Part shown: in pieces, positions 1-8,386 of the stretch
How the letters are laid out: each line of letters starts with the position of its first letter
Numbering within the stretch: position 1 is the stretch's first letter
Source: Rheinheimera baltica DSM 14885
Lineage (GTDB): Bacteria > Pseudomonadota > Gammaproteobacteria > Enterobacterales > Alteromonadaceae
DNA: 64,000 nt
Assembly (NCBI RefSeq): GCF_000425345.1
Contig: NZ_AUDG01000004.1
Coordinates: 62,001 to 126,000 of the forward strand
Direction of reading: 5' to 3'
Notes under the pieces: model-generated
Databases searched by the model: none
What the model was told of the DNA's origin: nothing
What the model saw: the letters and a program-made list of their open reading frames with translations, nothing else
Position numbers and translations under genes: made by a program

Positions 1-38
1 TAAAATAGAAGCATTAAATAAACAGGTATAGGCGTAGC

Positions 39-506
39 ATGACCAAACAAGCGAAACAAGAAGCATTAATCCAAGCGTTTAAAGCCCTATTGAAAACAGA
101 AAACTTTGGCTCGCAAGGCGAAATAGTCGATGCGCTTAAAAATGAGAGCTTTGATAATATTAGTCAGTCGAAAGTCTCTCGCATGTTAAGCAAGTATGGT
201 GCGGTTCGTACCCGTAATGCTCGACAAGAAATGGTTTATACCTTGCCACCGGAACTTGGTATTCCGACGACTAAAAGCCCTCTACGTCAATTAGTGCTTG
301 ATATTGAACACAACGATGTGATGATTATTATCCGCACTAGCCCTGGCGCGGCGCAGTTAATTGCTCGCTTACTCGACTCTGTTGGGAAAGCAGAAGGTGT
401 GCTTGGTACCATTGCTGGAGACGATACCATTTTTATCGCGCCCATCAGCATCAAAAATATTGATTTCACGCTGAAGAAAGTGACAGAGCTATTTGAAAAA
501 GTTTAG
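39..506 (+). CDS. argR: Arginine repressor ArgR
   Basis: ArgR is the arginine-responsive transcriptional repressor, a hexamer that binds ARG boxes and also acts as accessory factor in plasmid recombination in relatives. The 155-residue length is typical. The N-terminal winged helix covers roughly residues 1-75, with the recognition segment [20 protein letters not shown]. The C-terminal oligomerisation and arginine-binding domain contains [13 protein letters not shown] and the [13 protein letters not shown] segment with the paired aspartates that contact arginine. The ATG is preceded by only 38 bases of window, so its promoter is mostly outside. The gene converges on the peroxidase homologue with a 13-base gap. 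Identification is firm. Confidence 0.97.
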   Translation: MTKQAKQEALIQAFKALLKTENFGSQGEIVDALKNESFDNISQSKVSRMLSKYGAVRTRNARQEMVYTLPPELGIPTTKSPLRQLVLDIEHNDVMIIIRTSPGAAQLIARLLDSVGKAEGVLGTIAGDDTIFIAPISIKNIDFTLKKVTELFEKV

Positions 507-519
507 TCATCCAATGTGT

Positions 520-1440
520 TTAGTCTTTAGCTGATTGCTCAAGAAAGCTGATAGACGGTGCAAAAAAGGCAGCGCTTAATTCAACACGGTGATAATTCAG
601 AAGTAAGTCAGGCCCCTTTGCATTTTCAGACAGTCCCAAACGTTGATGCAATCTCAATTTTAATGCTTCTGAAGTAGCGGCAAAATTAAGCTGAATGACA
701 CCTTGGCGCTGCAACTGATAAAACGGCATACTTTGTATCAATACTGTCGCTGCAGCGTTTAAATTTTGTATTGTAGCAAGATGACTACAAGGCAACTGCT
801 GTATATTAGCTAAAGCTTTACCTGACACTTTGTCATAACCCATAATTTCTTCTTGTTCAGCTTGGCTCAACCGATGCCAAGCTGCCTGATCAAAACTTAA
901 ATGTTGAAAATATACATAACTCCCACCCGAAAATATGGGCTGCTGTGCCACATCGACTAAGGCGACTTGTCGCTTTATTCTGTTAGCTGGATTGTAAGGC
1001 GTATCAATGAAGCCTGTAAAATTACGACCATCAAGGTAGCGAAAGCCCTGCAATTGCTCCTGTACTTCAACTAGTCCTTGGAACAGTTGCAAAATTTGCT
1101 GACAAGCTATAGTGATGACGTCCAGCCTATCTGCGCGTACAACGATGAGTAAATCTATTGGTACGGGTGATAAATTAAATTCATCAACGGCTAAATCTGG
1201 AAAAGCATCTAGCATTGCGGGCCTGGCGTTTGGATATAATGAGCTCCAGAAATTAGAGCCTATAGCAACAATCCCCGTTAGCATGGCTTCTGAAAAATGT
1301 TCGGATAATCGGTCGAGCAATTGCGAAATAAGCGGCAGCTTGTAACGTAGCAACTTCTCCTGCCCGTCAAGGGCATTTAGCAGCAAATAACTTGCATGCA
1401 AATTTGCTTCTGCACATATCCCCAGCTGCTCTCTGGCCAT
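520..1440 (-). CDS. DyP-type peroxidase family protein, possibly catalytically altered
   Basis: This 306-residue protein resembles the YfeX/DyP family of haem peroxidases, cytoplasmic with no signal peptide. The family marker GXXDG appears as GFIDT (residues 143-147), keeping the catalytic aspartate but losing the last glycine. His220 in the segment CSHLATIQN fits the proximal haem ligand. In my recalled alignment to YfeX the distal arginine before QSLPYG falls on isoleucine here (VLIQSMPF, about residue 235). It may therefore bind haem but work poorly as a peroxidase. It stands alone, convergent with argR and divergent from the CsrB-like RNA region. Family assignment is good; loss of activity is inference. 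Confidence 0.8.
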   Translation of the reverse strand: MAREQLGICAEANLHASYLLLNALDGQEKLLRYKLPLISQLLDRLSEHFSEAMLTGIVAIGSNFWSSLYPNARPAMLDAFPDLAVDEFNLSPVPIDLLIVVRADRLDVITIACQQILQLFQGLVEVQEQLQGFRYLDGRNFTGFIDTPYNPANRIKRQVALVDVAQQPIFSGGSYVYFQHLSFDQAAWHRLSQAEQEEIMGYDKVSGKALANIQQLPCSHLATIQNLNAAATVLIQSMPFYQLQRQGVIQLNFAATSEALKLRLHQRLGLSENAKGPDLLLNYHRVELSAAFFAPSISFLEQSAKD

Positions 1441-1506
1441 ATTAATTCCCTTTTAACTGTAGGCTACTCGTTTTTTAACAAACGACATCCAGTATGCCGC
1501 CGATAT

Positions 1507-1524
1507 TGTGAGATATCTCTCACA
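1507..1524. promoter_or_regulatory. GacA/UvrY-type palindromic binding site upstream of csrB-like RNA
   Basis: The 18-base sequence TGTGAGATATCTCTCACA is a near-perfect palindrome (one mismatched pair near the centre). It closely matches the UvrY/GacA upstream activating sequence, TGTAAG-N6-CTTACA, known in front of csrB and rsm genes. Its centre lies about 180 bases before the inferred start of the CsrB-like RNA, a spacing similar to what I recall for Escherichia coli csrB. The DNA between box and RNA (1525-1690) holds no gene that I can see. Confidence 0.75.
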
Positions 1525-1695
1525 TTCGAGTGCGCTTAAACGCTATTTTACCGTTACCTCTGCAACGCCAAAAATAAGTATCTAACTGATTTTAATAACT
1601 ATATTTTGAATATAGTCATCTTTACAATAATATTACAGTGAACTTATTCAAAAAAATGGCTCCCGCACTAACACCGAAGAGTTCATAATTAACTC

Positions 1696-2025
1696 GTCAA
1701 AGGATAGACCCCCACAGCAGGATGCTAAGGGTGTTACTGCAGGATGCAGCGTTTTGCTAGGATAGCACAAGGATGTAAACTGGACACGCTCAGGATGAGT
1801 AAGCTTTTTTCAGATTCTTCACAGGCGCTGAAACTTGCATGGAAGGTTTAGGAATCTCTCAGGATGAGAGCGCATTATACGGATGATAATGCATATGGAT
1901 AGTAGGACAGGCAGGACGCTTTTGGAACACTCCAGGATGGAGCCAGGGATGACGTGCTAAGGACAGTATCGACAGGATGACGAAACAGGACCTTAGGTGG
2001 CCGCGCAGTGTGCGGCCCACCTTCT
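1696..2025 (+). ncRNA. csrB: CsrB-family CsrA-sequestering small RNA
   Basis: About 21 GGA triplets occur within roughly 300 bases, many presented in hairpin loops: CTGC-AGGAT-GCAG (1738-1750), TGCTA-GGA-TAGCA, CTC-AGGAT-GAG (1789-1799), CTCTC-AGGAT-GAGAG (1856-1870), GCATTAT-ACGGATG-ATAATGC, and CTCC-AGGAT-GGAG (1930-1942), the last identical to a hairpin I recall from E. coli CsrB. This is the hallmark of CsrB/RsmZ RNAs, which titrate the translational regulator CsrA and are switched on by GacS/GacA (BarA/UvrY). The start near 1696 is inferred from CATAAT at 1684-1689, which has no good -35, as expected for an activator-dependent promoter. The end follows a strong hairpin. No convincing coding frame exists. 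The length of about 330 nt fits the family. Confidence 0.88.
1995..2022 (+). terminator. Terminator hairpin of the csrB-like RNA
   Basis: AGGTGG-CCGCGC pairs with GTGCGG-(C)-CCACCT through a three-base loop, giving a 12-pair GC-rich stem with one bulged C. The following tract (TCTGCTCC) is only weakly T-rich. The position right after the last GGA motif supports termination here. Confidence 0.65.
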
Positions 2026-2086
2026 GCTCCACAAATCAGCAATTTACTCCCGCTTACAACAATCCCAAAATCTCCATTTCAAGTGG

Positions 2087-2545
2087 TTATTTTTGTTCTA
2101 ACCTATTTTGATAAACAGAAAAATCAGGAACTTCGCGCTGATAATTTTGCTGGTATAAGTTGGAATGAACGATGAAGTCCGCCGTAGCCTGATTACACGC
2201 AACCGGTATATTCCATACCACAGCAAGTCGAATTAGCGCTTTTACATCCGGGTCATGCGGCTGTGATGATAATGGATCCCAAAAAAACACTAACCAATCT
2301 ATTTTTTGTTCAGCAATCATAGCGCCAATTTGTTGATCGCCTCCTAGCGGTCCACTTGCTAAGCACACCACTTCTTGCTGTAGCACCTCAGCGACCATTT
2401 TGCCTGTCGTACCAGTGGCAACTAAATTTTTATTAATAAAGAACGCTTTGTGTTGGCCAACCCAATTTAGCAAAGCTTGCTTTTTACCATCGTGAGCGAC
2501 TAATGCAATCGTTTTCACGTCTAGGCCTCCAGTTTGTAAAATCAT
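2087..2545 (-). CDS. mgsA: Methylglyoxal synthase
   Basis: MgsA converts dihydroxyacetone phosphate to methylglyoxal and phosphate, a bypass of lower glycolysis used when phosphate is scarce or sugar phosphates accumulate. The 152-residue protein has the family signatures ALVAHDGKKQALL near the N terminus, TGTTGK, the catalytic GPLGGDQQIGA loop with its aspartate, and FFWDPLSSQPHDPDVKAL with conserved Asp and His residues. It is cytoplasmic and monocistronic in appearance. The ATG used has a weak ribosome site, so a start a few codons further in is possible. Identification is firm. Confidence 0.96.
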   Translation of the reverse strand: MILQTGGLDVKTIALVAHDGKKQALLNWVGQHKAFFINKNLVATGTTGKMVAEVLQQEVVCLASGPLGGDQQIGAMIAEQKIDWLVFFWDPLSSQPHDPDVKALIRLAVVWNIPVACNQATADFIVHSNLYQQNYQREVPDFSVYQNRLEQK

Positions 2546-2556
2546 AGCTTAGCGCG

Positions 2557-2581
2557 AAAAAAAAGCCCTGCATAGCAGGGC
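2557..2581 (-). terminator. Rho-independent terminator downstream of ilvC
   Basis: Read on the minus strand, GCCCTGC-TAT-GCAGGGC is followed by eight T residues. The stem is perfect over seven pairs. It lies between the 3' end of ilvC and the start of mgsA, so it should end ilvC transcription; the mgsA promoter must overlap or follow it. Confidence 0.85.
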
Positions 2582-2677
2582 AAAACAACCAAGGTCCACG
2601 TATAACATCGTTATTGGTCAGCTAACATATGCACTTTTGGCGCTCTACATTACCTTTAACCACATAATTCTTTCAAG

Positions 2678-4159
2678 TTACTGATTTGATTCCACAATAC
2701 GTTTCATCGCTGTCATATAACCACGTAATTTCTTTCCTACTGTCTCGACAGGGTGTTGACGTATAGCTTCGTTAACCGCAATCAGCTTGAGGTTATCAAC
2801 ACCATTGCTACCATTGATACCCTTGCCAAGGCACTCACTGCTTAAACCATTAACCAAATCTTTTAATAATGGTACTGCTGCATGAGAGAACAAGTAGCAA
2901 CCGTATTCTGCCGTATCTGAAATCACCACATTCATTTCATATAAGCGTTTGCGTGCTATCGTATTAGCAATGAGTGGCGTTTCATGTAATGACTCATAAT
3001 AGGCCGATTCAGCAACAATTCCGGCATCAACCATGGTTTCAAATGCCAACTCGACACCCGCCTTCACCATAGCAACTAACAATAAACCACGGTCAAAATA
3101 ATCTTGCTCTGTAATTTTTTCATCTGATACCGGAGCCTGTTCAAAACCGCTACTGCGAGTTTGCTCACGCCATGTCAGTAGGTTTTTGTCGTCATTAGCC
3201 CAGTCCGCCATCATGGTACTGGAAAATTCACCACTTATAATGTCGTCCATATGCTTTTCAAATAATGGCCGCAATGTCGTTTTCAACTGCTCTGCAAGCT
3301 CAAAGGCTTTGATCTTTGCAGGATTACTTAAACGATCCATCATATTGGTAATACCGCCATGTTTAAGCGCTTCAGTAACGGTTTCCCAGCCGTACTGAAT
3401 TAGCTTGGCGGCATAACCCGACTCCAGGCCATCTGCGACCATTTTATCGAATGCTAAAATAGCGCCAGTTTGCAACATACCACATAGGATAGTTTGCTCC
3501 CCCATCAGGTCCGACTTCACTTCTGCTACAAATGATGATTGCAACACACCGGCCCTGTCTCCCCCCGTTGCCGCTGCATACGCTTTGGCGATATCTAAGC
3601 CTTGTCCTTTGGGATCATTTTCCGGGTGTACTGCAATTAATGTTGGTACCCCAAATCCTCTTTTGTATTCTTCGCGAACCTCCGTGCCTGGGCACTTAGG
3701 CGCCACCATCACTACCGTAATATCAGGACGAATTTGCTTACCTTCCTCAACAATATTAAAACCATGAGAATAAGCCAAAGTTGCGCCTTGCTTCATTAAT
3801 GGCATTACTGCGTCTACAACACTGCTGTGTTGTTTATCTGGAGTCAGATTTAATACCAGATCTGCTGTCGGAATTAACGCCTCATAGGTGCCAACGGTAA
3901 AGCCATTACTGTTAGCCTTTTCAAATGAAGCACGTTTTTCTGCAATGGCTTCAGTGCGCAGGGCATAGCTGATATTAAGGCCGGAGTCGCGCATGTTAAG
4001 GCCCTGGTTTAAACCTTGAGCCCCACAACCGACAATAACAATATTCCAGTCTTTTAATAATTCACAACCGTTGGCGAATTCAGACTTATCCATAAAACGG
4101 CACTGAGCTAACTGACTCAGCTGCTGACGTAAATTTAATGTATTAAAGTAATTGGCCAT
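2678..4159 (-). CDS. ilvC: Ketol-acid reductoisomerase (class II)
   Basis: IlvC carries out the NADPH- and Mg-dependent isomeroreduction of acetolactate and acetohydroxybutyrate in valine, leucine and isoleucine synthesis. At 493 residues it is the long class II (enterobacterial/plant) form with a duplicated C-terminal knotted domain. The Rossmann motif is [19 protein letters not shown] (about residues 35-55). Metal-site residues lie in the segment [12 protein letters not shown]. The start fits the family's [14 protein letters not shown]. The gene is divergent from its presumed activator ilvY across a 161-base region, the classical IlvY/acetolactate-inducible arrangement, and ends at a strong terminator. 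Confidence 0.97.
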   Translation of the reverse strand: MANYFNTLNLRQQLSQLAQCRFMDKSEFANGCELLKDWNIVIVGCGAQGLNQGLNMRDSGLNISYALRTEAIAEKRASFEKANSNGFTVGTYEALIPTADLVLNLTPDKQHSSVVDAVMPLMKQGATLAYSHGFNIVEEGKQIRPDITVVMVAPKCPGTEVREEYKRGFGVPTLIAVHPENDPKGQGLDIAKAYAAATGGDRAGVLQSSFVAEVKSDLMGEQTILCGMLQTGAILAFDKMVADGLESGYAAKLIQYGWETVTEALKHGGITNMMDRLSNPAKIKAFELAEQLKTTLRPLFEKHMDDIISGEFSSTMMADWANDDKNLLTWREQTRSSGFEQAPVSDEKITEQDYFDRGLLLVAMVKAGVELAFETMVDAGIVAESAYYESLHETPLIANTIARKRLYEMNVVISDTAEYGCYLFSHAAVPLLKDLVNGLSSECLGKGINGSNGVDNLKLIAVNEAIRQHPVETVGKKLRGYMTAMKRIVESNQ

Positions 4160-4253
4160 GCTACATCTCTAAAATTAGTTTCGTTGCTCAAACCGTTTGG
4201 TGAGCATAAGCAGTACGCGGTGTCTGCTTTAATAACGTCATATTAGCTGCTGG

Positions 4254-4305
4254 TTTCAATTGCGTGAAGTGATATATTTAGAAGTCTGTATTTCAATATA
4301 TGAAA
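4254..4305. promoter_or_regulatory. Candidate IlvY operators in the ilvC-ilvY divergent region
   Basis: Two inverted repeats share the half-sites TTTCA/TGAA. One is perfect, TTTCA-ATATA-TGAAA at 4291-4305, just upstream of the ilvY start. The other is imperfect, TTTCA-ATTGCG-TGAAG at 4254-4269. LysR-type regulators bind paired palindromes between divergent genes, and E. coli IlvY binds tandem operators in this very region. That these two are the operators is inference. Confidence 0.5.
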
Positions 4306-4320
4306 CCATAAAGGCAACCT

Positions 4321-5205
4321 ATGGATATTCGTAGTGCCCAACTTTTTCAACATTTAGCCAGTAGTTTAAACTTCAGCAAAACCAGTGAACAAATGTATGT
4401 CAGTGCCCCTACTCTGACCCGCGTAATTCAACGGTTGGAACAAGAGTTAGGTGCTGAACTGTTTTTTCGCGATAAACGCTCTGTTAAATTAACGGCCGCA
4501 GGCCAACGTTTTCAGCGTTTTGTGCGCCATTGGCTGGATGAGTGGCATCAACTTCAGGTTGATTTGCAGTTAGCGAGTGCGGAGCTAACTGGCGAAATTA
4601 GGTTGTACTGTACCGTAACTGCAAGCTACAGCCATTTACCAGCTATATTAGATAAGTTTCGTTTGATGTGCCCAAAGGCTGAAATCAAGCTCACCACTGG
4701 TGACGCAGCTTCTGCAATTGAGAAAGTAAGACTCGGTGATGCCGATATTGCGCTGGCTGCTCATCCGGCACATTTGCCTACAAACCTGGCTTTTAGGAGT
4801 ATAGCTAGCCTCCCAGTCATGCTGATAGCCCCCAACATTCCATGTAAAGTAAATGACTTACTACAAGAACATCCTATTTCCTGGCATAAAATACCCATGA
4901 TCATGCCGGAGCACGGTCCAGCGCGGGGCCGCTTTGATCGTTGGTTGCAAGACATGAACATTTCACCGCAGGTTGTGGCAAAAGTGGATGGCCACGAAGC
5001 GATGGTATCAATGGTCGCTCTGGGTACTGGCATTGCGCTGGTTGCTGATGCAGTGGTCATAAACAGCCCGGTAAAGGATCGGGTGCGTACGCTTGAATTA
5101 GATTACCGATTTGAAGCATTTGACTTGGGGGTGTGCATGCTGGCAAAACGGCAACATGAGCCGCTAATTCAGGCATTTTGGCAGGTTGCCACTGCTAAAA
5201 ATTAA
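4321..5205 (+). CDS. ilvY: LysR-type activator IlvY
   Basis: IlvY activates ilvC when the substrate acetolactate or acetohydroxybutyrate accumulates. The 294-residue protein has the N-terminal LysR helix-turn-helix (about residues 1-60; NFSKTSEQMYVSAPTLTRVI) and a periplasmic-binding-like effector domain from about residue 90. The short DIRSAQLFQHLASSLNFSKT start is typical of IlvY. Its position divergent to ilvC supports the specific name over a generic LysR label. It reads toward sspB, and a hairpin overlaps its stop codon. Confidence 0.93.
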   Translation: MDIRSAQLFQHLASSLNFSKTSEQMYVSAPTLTRVIQRLEQELGAELFFRDKRSVKLTAAGQRFQRFVRHWLDEWHQLQVDLQLASAELTGEIRLYCTVTASYSHLPAILDKFRLMCPKAEIKLTTGDAASAIEKVRLGDADIALAAHPAHLPTNLAFRSIASLPVMLIAPNIPCKVNDLLQEHPISWHKIPMIMPEHGPARGRFDRWLQDMNISPQVVAKVDGHEAMVSMVALGTGIALVADAVVINSPVKDRVRTLELDYRFEAFDLGVCMLAKRQHEPLIQAFWQVATAKN

Positions 5206-5215
5206 TAGCAGTGGC
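5188..5215. terminator. Hairpin at the ilvY/sspB convergent junction
   Basis: GCCACTGCTA and TAGCAGTGGC form a perfect ten-pair stem with an eight-base loop that contains the ilvY stop codon. Neither strand has a clear T tract after it. It probably serves as a 3' end structure for ilvY, perhaps for both convergent genes. Confidence 0.5.
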
Positions 5216-5241
5216 GGTAATTGATTAATTAACGACTTTGT

Positions 5242-5661
5242 TTACTTAACGACTTTAAGGTGAGAGGCTTTTTTCGGTTTTGGTGGTTCAGGTAAATCTG
5301 AATCCTCCGCAAGCTCAGAGTTAAAAAACTCTGCCTCATCCTCTTCCTCTTCCAGCGTAAATACCGTGCCTGCGCCATTCTCGCGGGCATAAATCGCCAG
5401 CACAGCAGATACAGGAATAAACAACGCAAAAGGCTGACCGCCAAAACGTGCATTAAACGTAATAGCATCATTGCCTAACTGCAAATTTCCAACCGCGGAA
5501 GGTAACACATTAAGTACAATTTGACCGTTTTGAATAAATTGCGTTGGCACCTTTACCCCATTAGCAGTCGCATCAACAACAAGGTAAGGGGTGCAACTAT
5601 TATCAACAATCCATTCATAAAACGCCCGAAGCAGATACGGGCGGTTTGCAGTCATCTTCAT
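5242..5661 (-). CDS. sspB: ClpXP protease specificity-enhancing factor SspB
   Basis: SspB delivers ssrA-tagged peptides from stalled ribosomes to the ClpXP protease. The substrate-binding body (about residues 1-105) carries RPYLLRAFYEW, GQIVLNVLPSAVGNL and the dimer segment FNARFGG, then AVLAIYARENGAGTVF. A charged flexible linker leads to the ClpX-binding tail ending LKVVK, matching the E. coli ending LRVVK. I chose the ATG overlapping the sspA stop (TGATG) over the GTG one codon earlier. The overlap indicates translational coupling in an sspA-sspB operon. Confidence 0.95.
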   Translation of the reverse strand: MKMTANRPYLLRAFYEWIVDNSCTPYLVVDATANGVKVPTQFIQNGQIVLNVLPSAVGNLQLGNDAITFNARFGGQPFALFIPVSAVLAIYARENGAGTVFTLEEEEDEAEFFNSELAEDSDLPEPPKPKKASHLKVVK

Positions 5662-6299
5662 CACAACTTCATTCCTCTGCGAATTTCACGTTCTACATCA
5701 CTTAGAGAGGCTTGAAACGCATCGCGTTCGAAAATGCGTGTCATATAGTTCTTAAGTTCTTTGCTACCAGGGCCTATTAACTCGATACCTAATAACGGCA
5801 AGCGCCATAATAATGCCGCCATGTAACAATCCACTAAGCCAAACTCTTCGCTCATAAAGAACGGGGCTTCATTAAACAATGGCGCGATGGACAACAAACC
5901 TTCTTTAAGTTCTTGTCGCGCACTCGCCGCTTGTTCGTCACCGTTCAGTACTAATGCAGCCAAACGATACCAGTCTTTCTCGATGCGATACATCATTAAT
6001 CTGGCTTGACCACGAGCAACTGGGTACACCGGCATCAGCGGTGGATGCGGAAAACGTTCGTCTAAATATTCCATAATAATATTAGCTTGATACAACGCCA
6101 GTTCACGATCAAGCAAAGTTGGCAGGCTACCATACGGGTTAACTTCGTACAGGTCCTCCGGCAAATTATCTTGTGCGACCTGAAGAATATCGACAGTTAC
6201 GCCTTTTTCAGCCAGTACTATGCGTACCTGATGGCTGAACATATCATCCGCTGATGAGAACAGTGTCATCACAGGGCGTTTATTGGCAGTGATCGCCAT
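5661..6299 (-). CDS. sspA: Stringent starvation protein SspA
   Basis: SspA is an RNA-polymerase-associated protein with a glutathione-transferase fold that helps stationary-phase and acid-stress gene expression. The protein has the thioredoxin-like N-terminal domain (MTLFSSADDMFSHQVRIVLA) and the helical C-terminal domain. The conserved surface segment PHPPLMPVYPVARGQ is intact. I chose the ATG giving MAITANKRPVMTL because GGAGGAAG sits just upstream and it matches family N termini; a start ten codons earlier is also open. SspB follows with overlapping stop and start. The pair lies downstream of the petABC operon, as in many gammaproteobacteria. Confidence 0.96.
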   Translation of the reverse strand: MAITANKRPVMTLFSSADDMFSHQVRIVLAEKGVTVDILQVAQDNLPEDLYEVNPYGSLPTLLDRELALYQANIIMEYLDERFPHPPLMPVYPVARGQARLMMYRIEKDWYRLAALVLNGDEQAASARQELKEGLLSIAPLFNEAPFFMSEEFGLVDCYMAALLWRLPLLGIELIGPGSKELKNYMTRIFERDAFQASLSDVEREIRRGMKL

Positions 6300-6329
6300 G
6301 TCTTCCTCCGGTAAAATAATAAACGGCAA

Positions 6330-6347
6330 AGGGGCGCTAAGGCCCCT
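6330..6347 (-). terminator. Hairpin between petC and sspA
   Basis: On the minus strand AGGGGC-CTTAGC-GCCCCT forms a six-pair GC stem followed by TTTG and, slightly further, an AT-rich stretch. It can end or attenuate petABC transcription before sspA. The T tract is short, so some read-through into sspA is likely. Confidence 0.55.
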
Positions 6348-6374
6348 GTAAACATATCTAGTTGAAATAACTAG

Positions 6375-7112
6375 TTAATGTACATCTTTCCAATATTCTT
6401 TCTTCAACAGATAAGCCAGTACAAAGAAAATAAGCAGGAATACCATAACTTTCACACCCAACTCACGGGATTCTAATTTGGTAGGCTCGCCAACATATTC
6501 AAGGTAGTTTACCAGATCTGCTACAGTACGATCATATTCTTCTGCACTAAGTTCACCGGTACCATCGGCTTTAATACCAACATAAACCTGTTTAGACTCG
6601 CCATCAACTAAGCGCGTTTCGTAAGTCTTCCGAGGTGTACCTTGAAGTTCTTGCAATACATGCGGCATACCAACCATTGGGAATACTTCATTGTTAACGC
6701 CAAACGGACGTGACGGATCAGCATAAAAACTACGCATATAGGTATATAACCAATCAGGGCCACGAACTCGAGCAACGTTAGTCAGGTCTGGTGGCGCAGC
6801 ACCAAACCATTTTTCGGCATCTTTGGTCGCCATATTATTTTTAATATGGTCACCCACCTTTTCCCCTGTAAACATCAGATTTTCCATACCAACATCTTCT
6901 GGAATATCTAAGTCTCTAAAGGTACGTACATAGCGTTGATACTGCATTTGGTGACAACCCAAACAGTAGTTCTGAAAGATACGCGCACCATTTTGCAAAG
7001 AGGCTTTGTCTTTCAGATCAATCGGTGCCTTATCCAGATGGACAGCAGGACCAGCAGCCATCACCCAAGACGACGCTACTAATGCAATTACTGAAAATAA
7101 GTTCTTCATCAT
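6375..7112 (-). CDS. petC: Ubiquinol-cytochrome c reductase, cytochrome c1 subunit
   Basis: Cytochrome c1 is the membrane-anchored haem protein of the bc1 complex that passes electrons to cytochrome c. A signal peptide (MMKNLFSVIALVASSWVMAA) is followed by the covalent haem motif CLGCH near residue 50. An axial-methionine region (FPMVGMPHVL) and a single C-terminal membrane anchor (VMVFLLIFFVLAYLLKKEYW) follow. Its ATG overlaps the petB stop by one base, showing coupling in the petA-petB-petC operon. The 245-residue length is usual. Confidence 0.96.
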   Translation of the reverse strand: MMKNLFSVIALVASSWVMAAGPAVHLDKAPIDLKDKASLQNGARIFQNYCLGCHQMQYQRYVRTFRDLDIPEDVGMENLMFTGEKVGDHIKNNMATKDAEKWFGAAPPDLTNVARVRGPDWLYTYMRSFYADPSRPFGVNNEVFPMVGMPHVLQELQGTPRKTYETRLVDGESKQVYVGIKADGTGELSAEEYDRTVADLVNYLEYVGEPTKLESRELGVKVMVFLLIFFVLAYLLKKEYWKDVH

Positions 7113-8386
7113 CAGGTTAACCTTACTGGTAATGGTTTAGTTTTTTCATTCTTGCTGTAGAACCACAACAGAATAAAGAAGCCAAAATATGTAAACGAGA
7201 AGATTTGTGCCAATAAGGTATAAAGACCTGTAGCAGGCAGAACACCTAACACGCCTAGCGCAACAAAGCTTACACAGAAATTAATCAGGTTTGCGGTATG
7301 CAACGCACTACGATAACGCACAGAACGAACTGAACCGCGGTCAATCCATGGCAATAGCGCTAAGGCTAAAATAGCCAGGAACATGAATATCGCGCCAAAC
7401 AGTTGATCCGGAACGGCACGCAAAATGGCGTAAAACGGCGTGAAGTACCATACCGGTGCAATATGGGCTGGTGTTTTTAACGGGTTAGCCGCTTCAAAGT
7501 TAGGTGGTTCAAGGAAATATCCGCCGCCTTCTGGTAAAAAGAAAATAACCCAGGCAAAGATAAGTAAGAAACCCGCGACCCCAACTAAATCTTTCACTGT
7601 GTAGTAAGGGTGAAACGGTATAGCATCAACAATGATTTTCTTGCCACCTTTAGTAAAGTACTGGTGGAAGGTGAATTTCTTGTCTGCTTCAGTTTGCTCT
7701 ACCGAACCATCATTTTCACGTTTTACGTCAATACCATCAGGGTTGTTTGAGCCGACTTCGTGCAATGCCATAATGTGTAGGAAAACCAGCACGACAAGCA
7801 CTAATGGTAATGCGATAACATGCAGCGCGAAGAAACGGTTTAATGTAGCACCTGAAATAACATAGTCGCCGCGGATCCAGAGTGTTAAATCATCACCAAT
7901 ACCGGGAATAACACCAAATATCGAAATAATAACTTGAGCACCCCAGAACGACATTTGCCCCCAAGGTAACAAGTAGCCCATAAAGGCTTCAGCCATTAAC
8001 ACCAGGAAAATCAGCATACCGAAAATCCAGAGTAACTCACGAGGCTTTTGATAAGAGCCGTACATCATGCCACGCAGCATGTGTAGATAAACAACAACGA
8101 AGAACGCTGAAGCGCCAGTGGAGTGCATATAACGCAGCAACCAGCCATAATCCACGTCACGCATAATATATTCAACAGAAGCGAAAGCTCCGTCGGCTGA
8201 AGGCTCATAGTTCATCGTTAACCAAATGCCCGTTAGGATTTGGTTAACCAGTACTAACATGGCCAATGAGCCAAAAAAGTACCAGAAGTTAAAGTTTTTT
8301 GGTGCAGGATACTGCATTACGTGGAGATTCATTTTCTCCATGAAGGGTAAGCGGTATTCAATCCAGCTCATCAGGTTTTTAAACAT
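7112..8386 (-). CDS. petB: Ubiquinol-cytochrome c reductase, cytochrome b subunit
   Basis: Cytochrome b carries the two b haems and both quinone sites of the bc1 complex in the inner membrane. It is 424 residues with about eight membrane helices. Paired haem histidines lie in HSTGASAFFVVVYLHMLRG and in HVIALPLVLVVLVFLHIMA. The quinol-site tetrapeptide is PVWY (in PVWYFTPFYAILRAV) instead of the textbook PEWY, a variant known in some proteobacteria. Stop and start codons overlap on both sides (TGATG), so the three subunits are translationally coupled. Confidence 0.97.
   Translation of the reverse strand: MFKNLMSWIEYRLPFMEKMNLHVMQYPAPKNFNFWYFFGSLAMLVLVNQILTGIWLTMNYEPSADGAFASVEYIMRDVDYGWLLRYMHSTGASAFFVVVYLHMLRGMMYGSYQKPRELLWIFGMLIFLVLMAEAFMGYLLPWGQMSFWGAQVIISIFGVIPGIGDDLTLWIRGDYVISGATLNRFFALHVIALPLVLVVLVFLHIMALHEVGSNNPDGIDVKRENDGSVEQTEADKKFTFHQYFTKGGKKIIVDAIPFHPYYTVKDLVGVAGFLLIFAWVIFFLPEGGGYFLEPPNFEAANPLKTPAHIAPVWYFTPFYAILRAVPDQLFGAIFMFLAILALALLPWIDRGSVRSVRYRSALHTANLINFCVSFVALGVLGVLPATGLYTLLAQIFSFTYFGFFILLWFYSKNEKTKPLPVRLT

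Noticed and set aside
1690-2030. Repeated AGGA sequences as ribosome sites of several small genes
   Set aside because: No frames follow them; the GGA triplets sit in hairpin loops, which fits CsrA-binding RNA better.
7112-8386. PVWY instead of PEWY in cytochrome b as a possible loss of function
   Set aside because: This variant is known in functional proteobacterial bc1 complexes, so it is a lineage feature.
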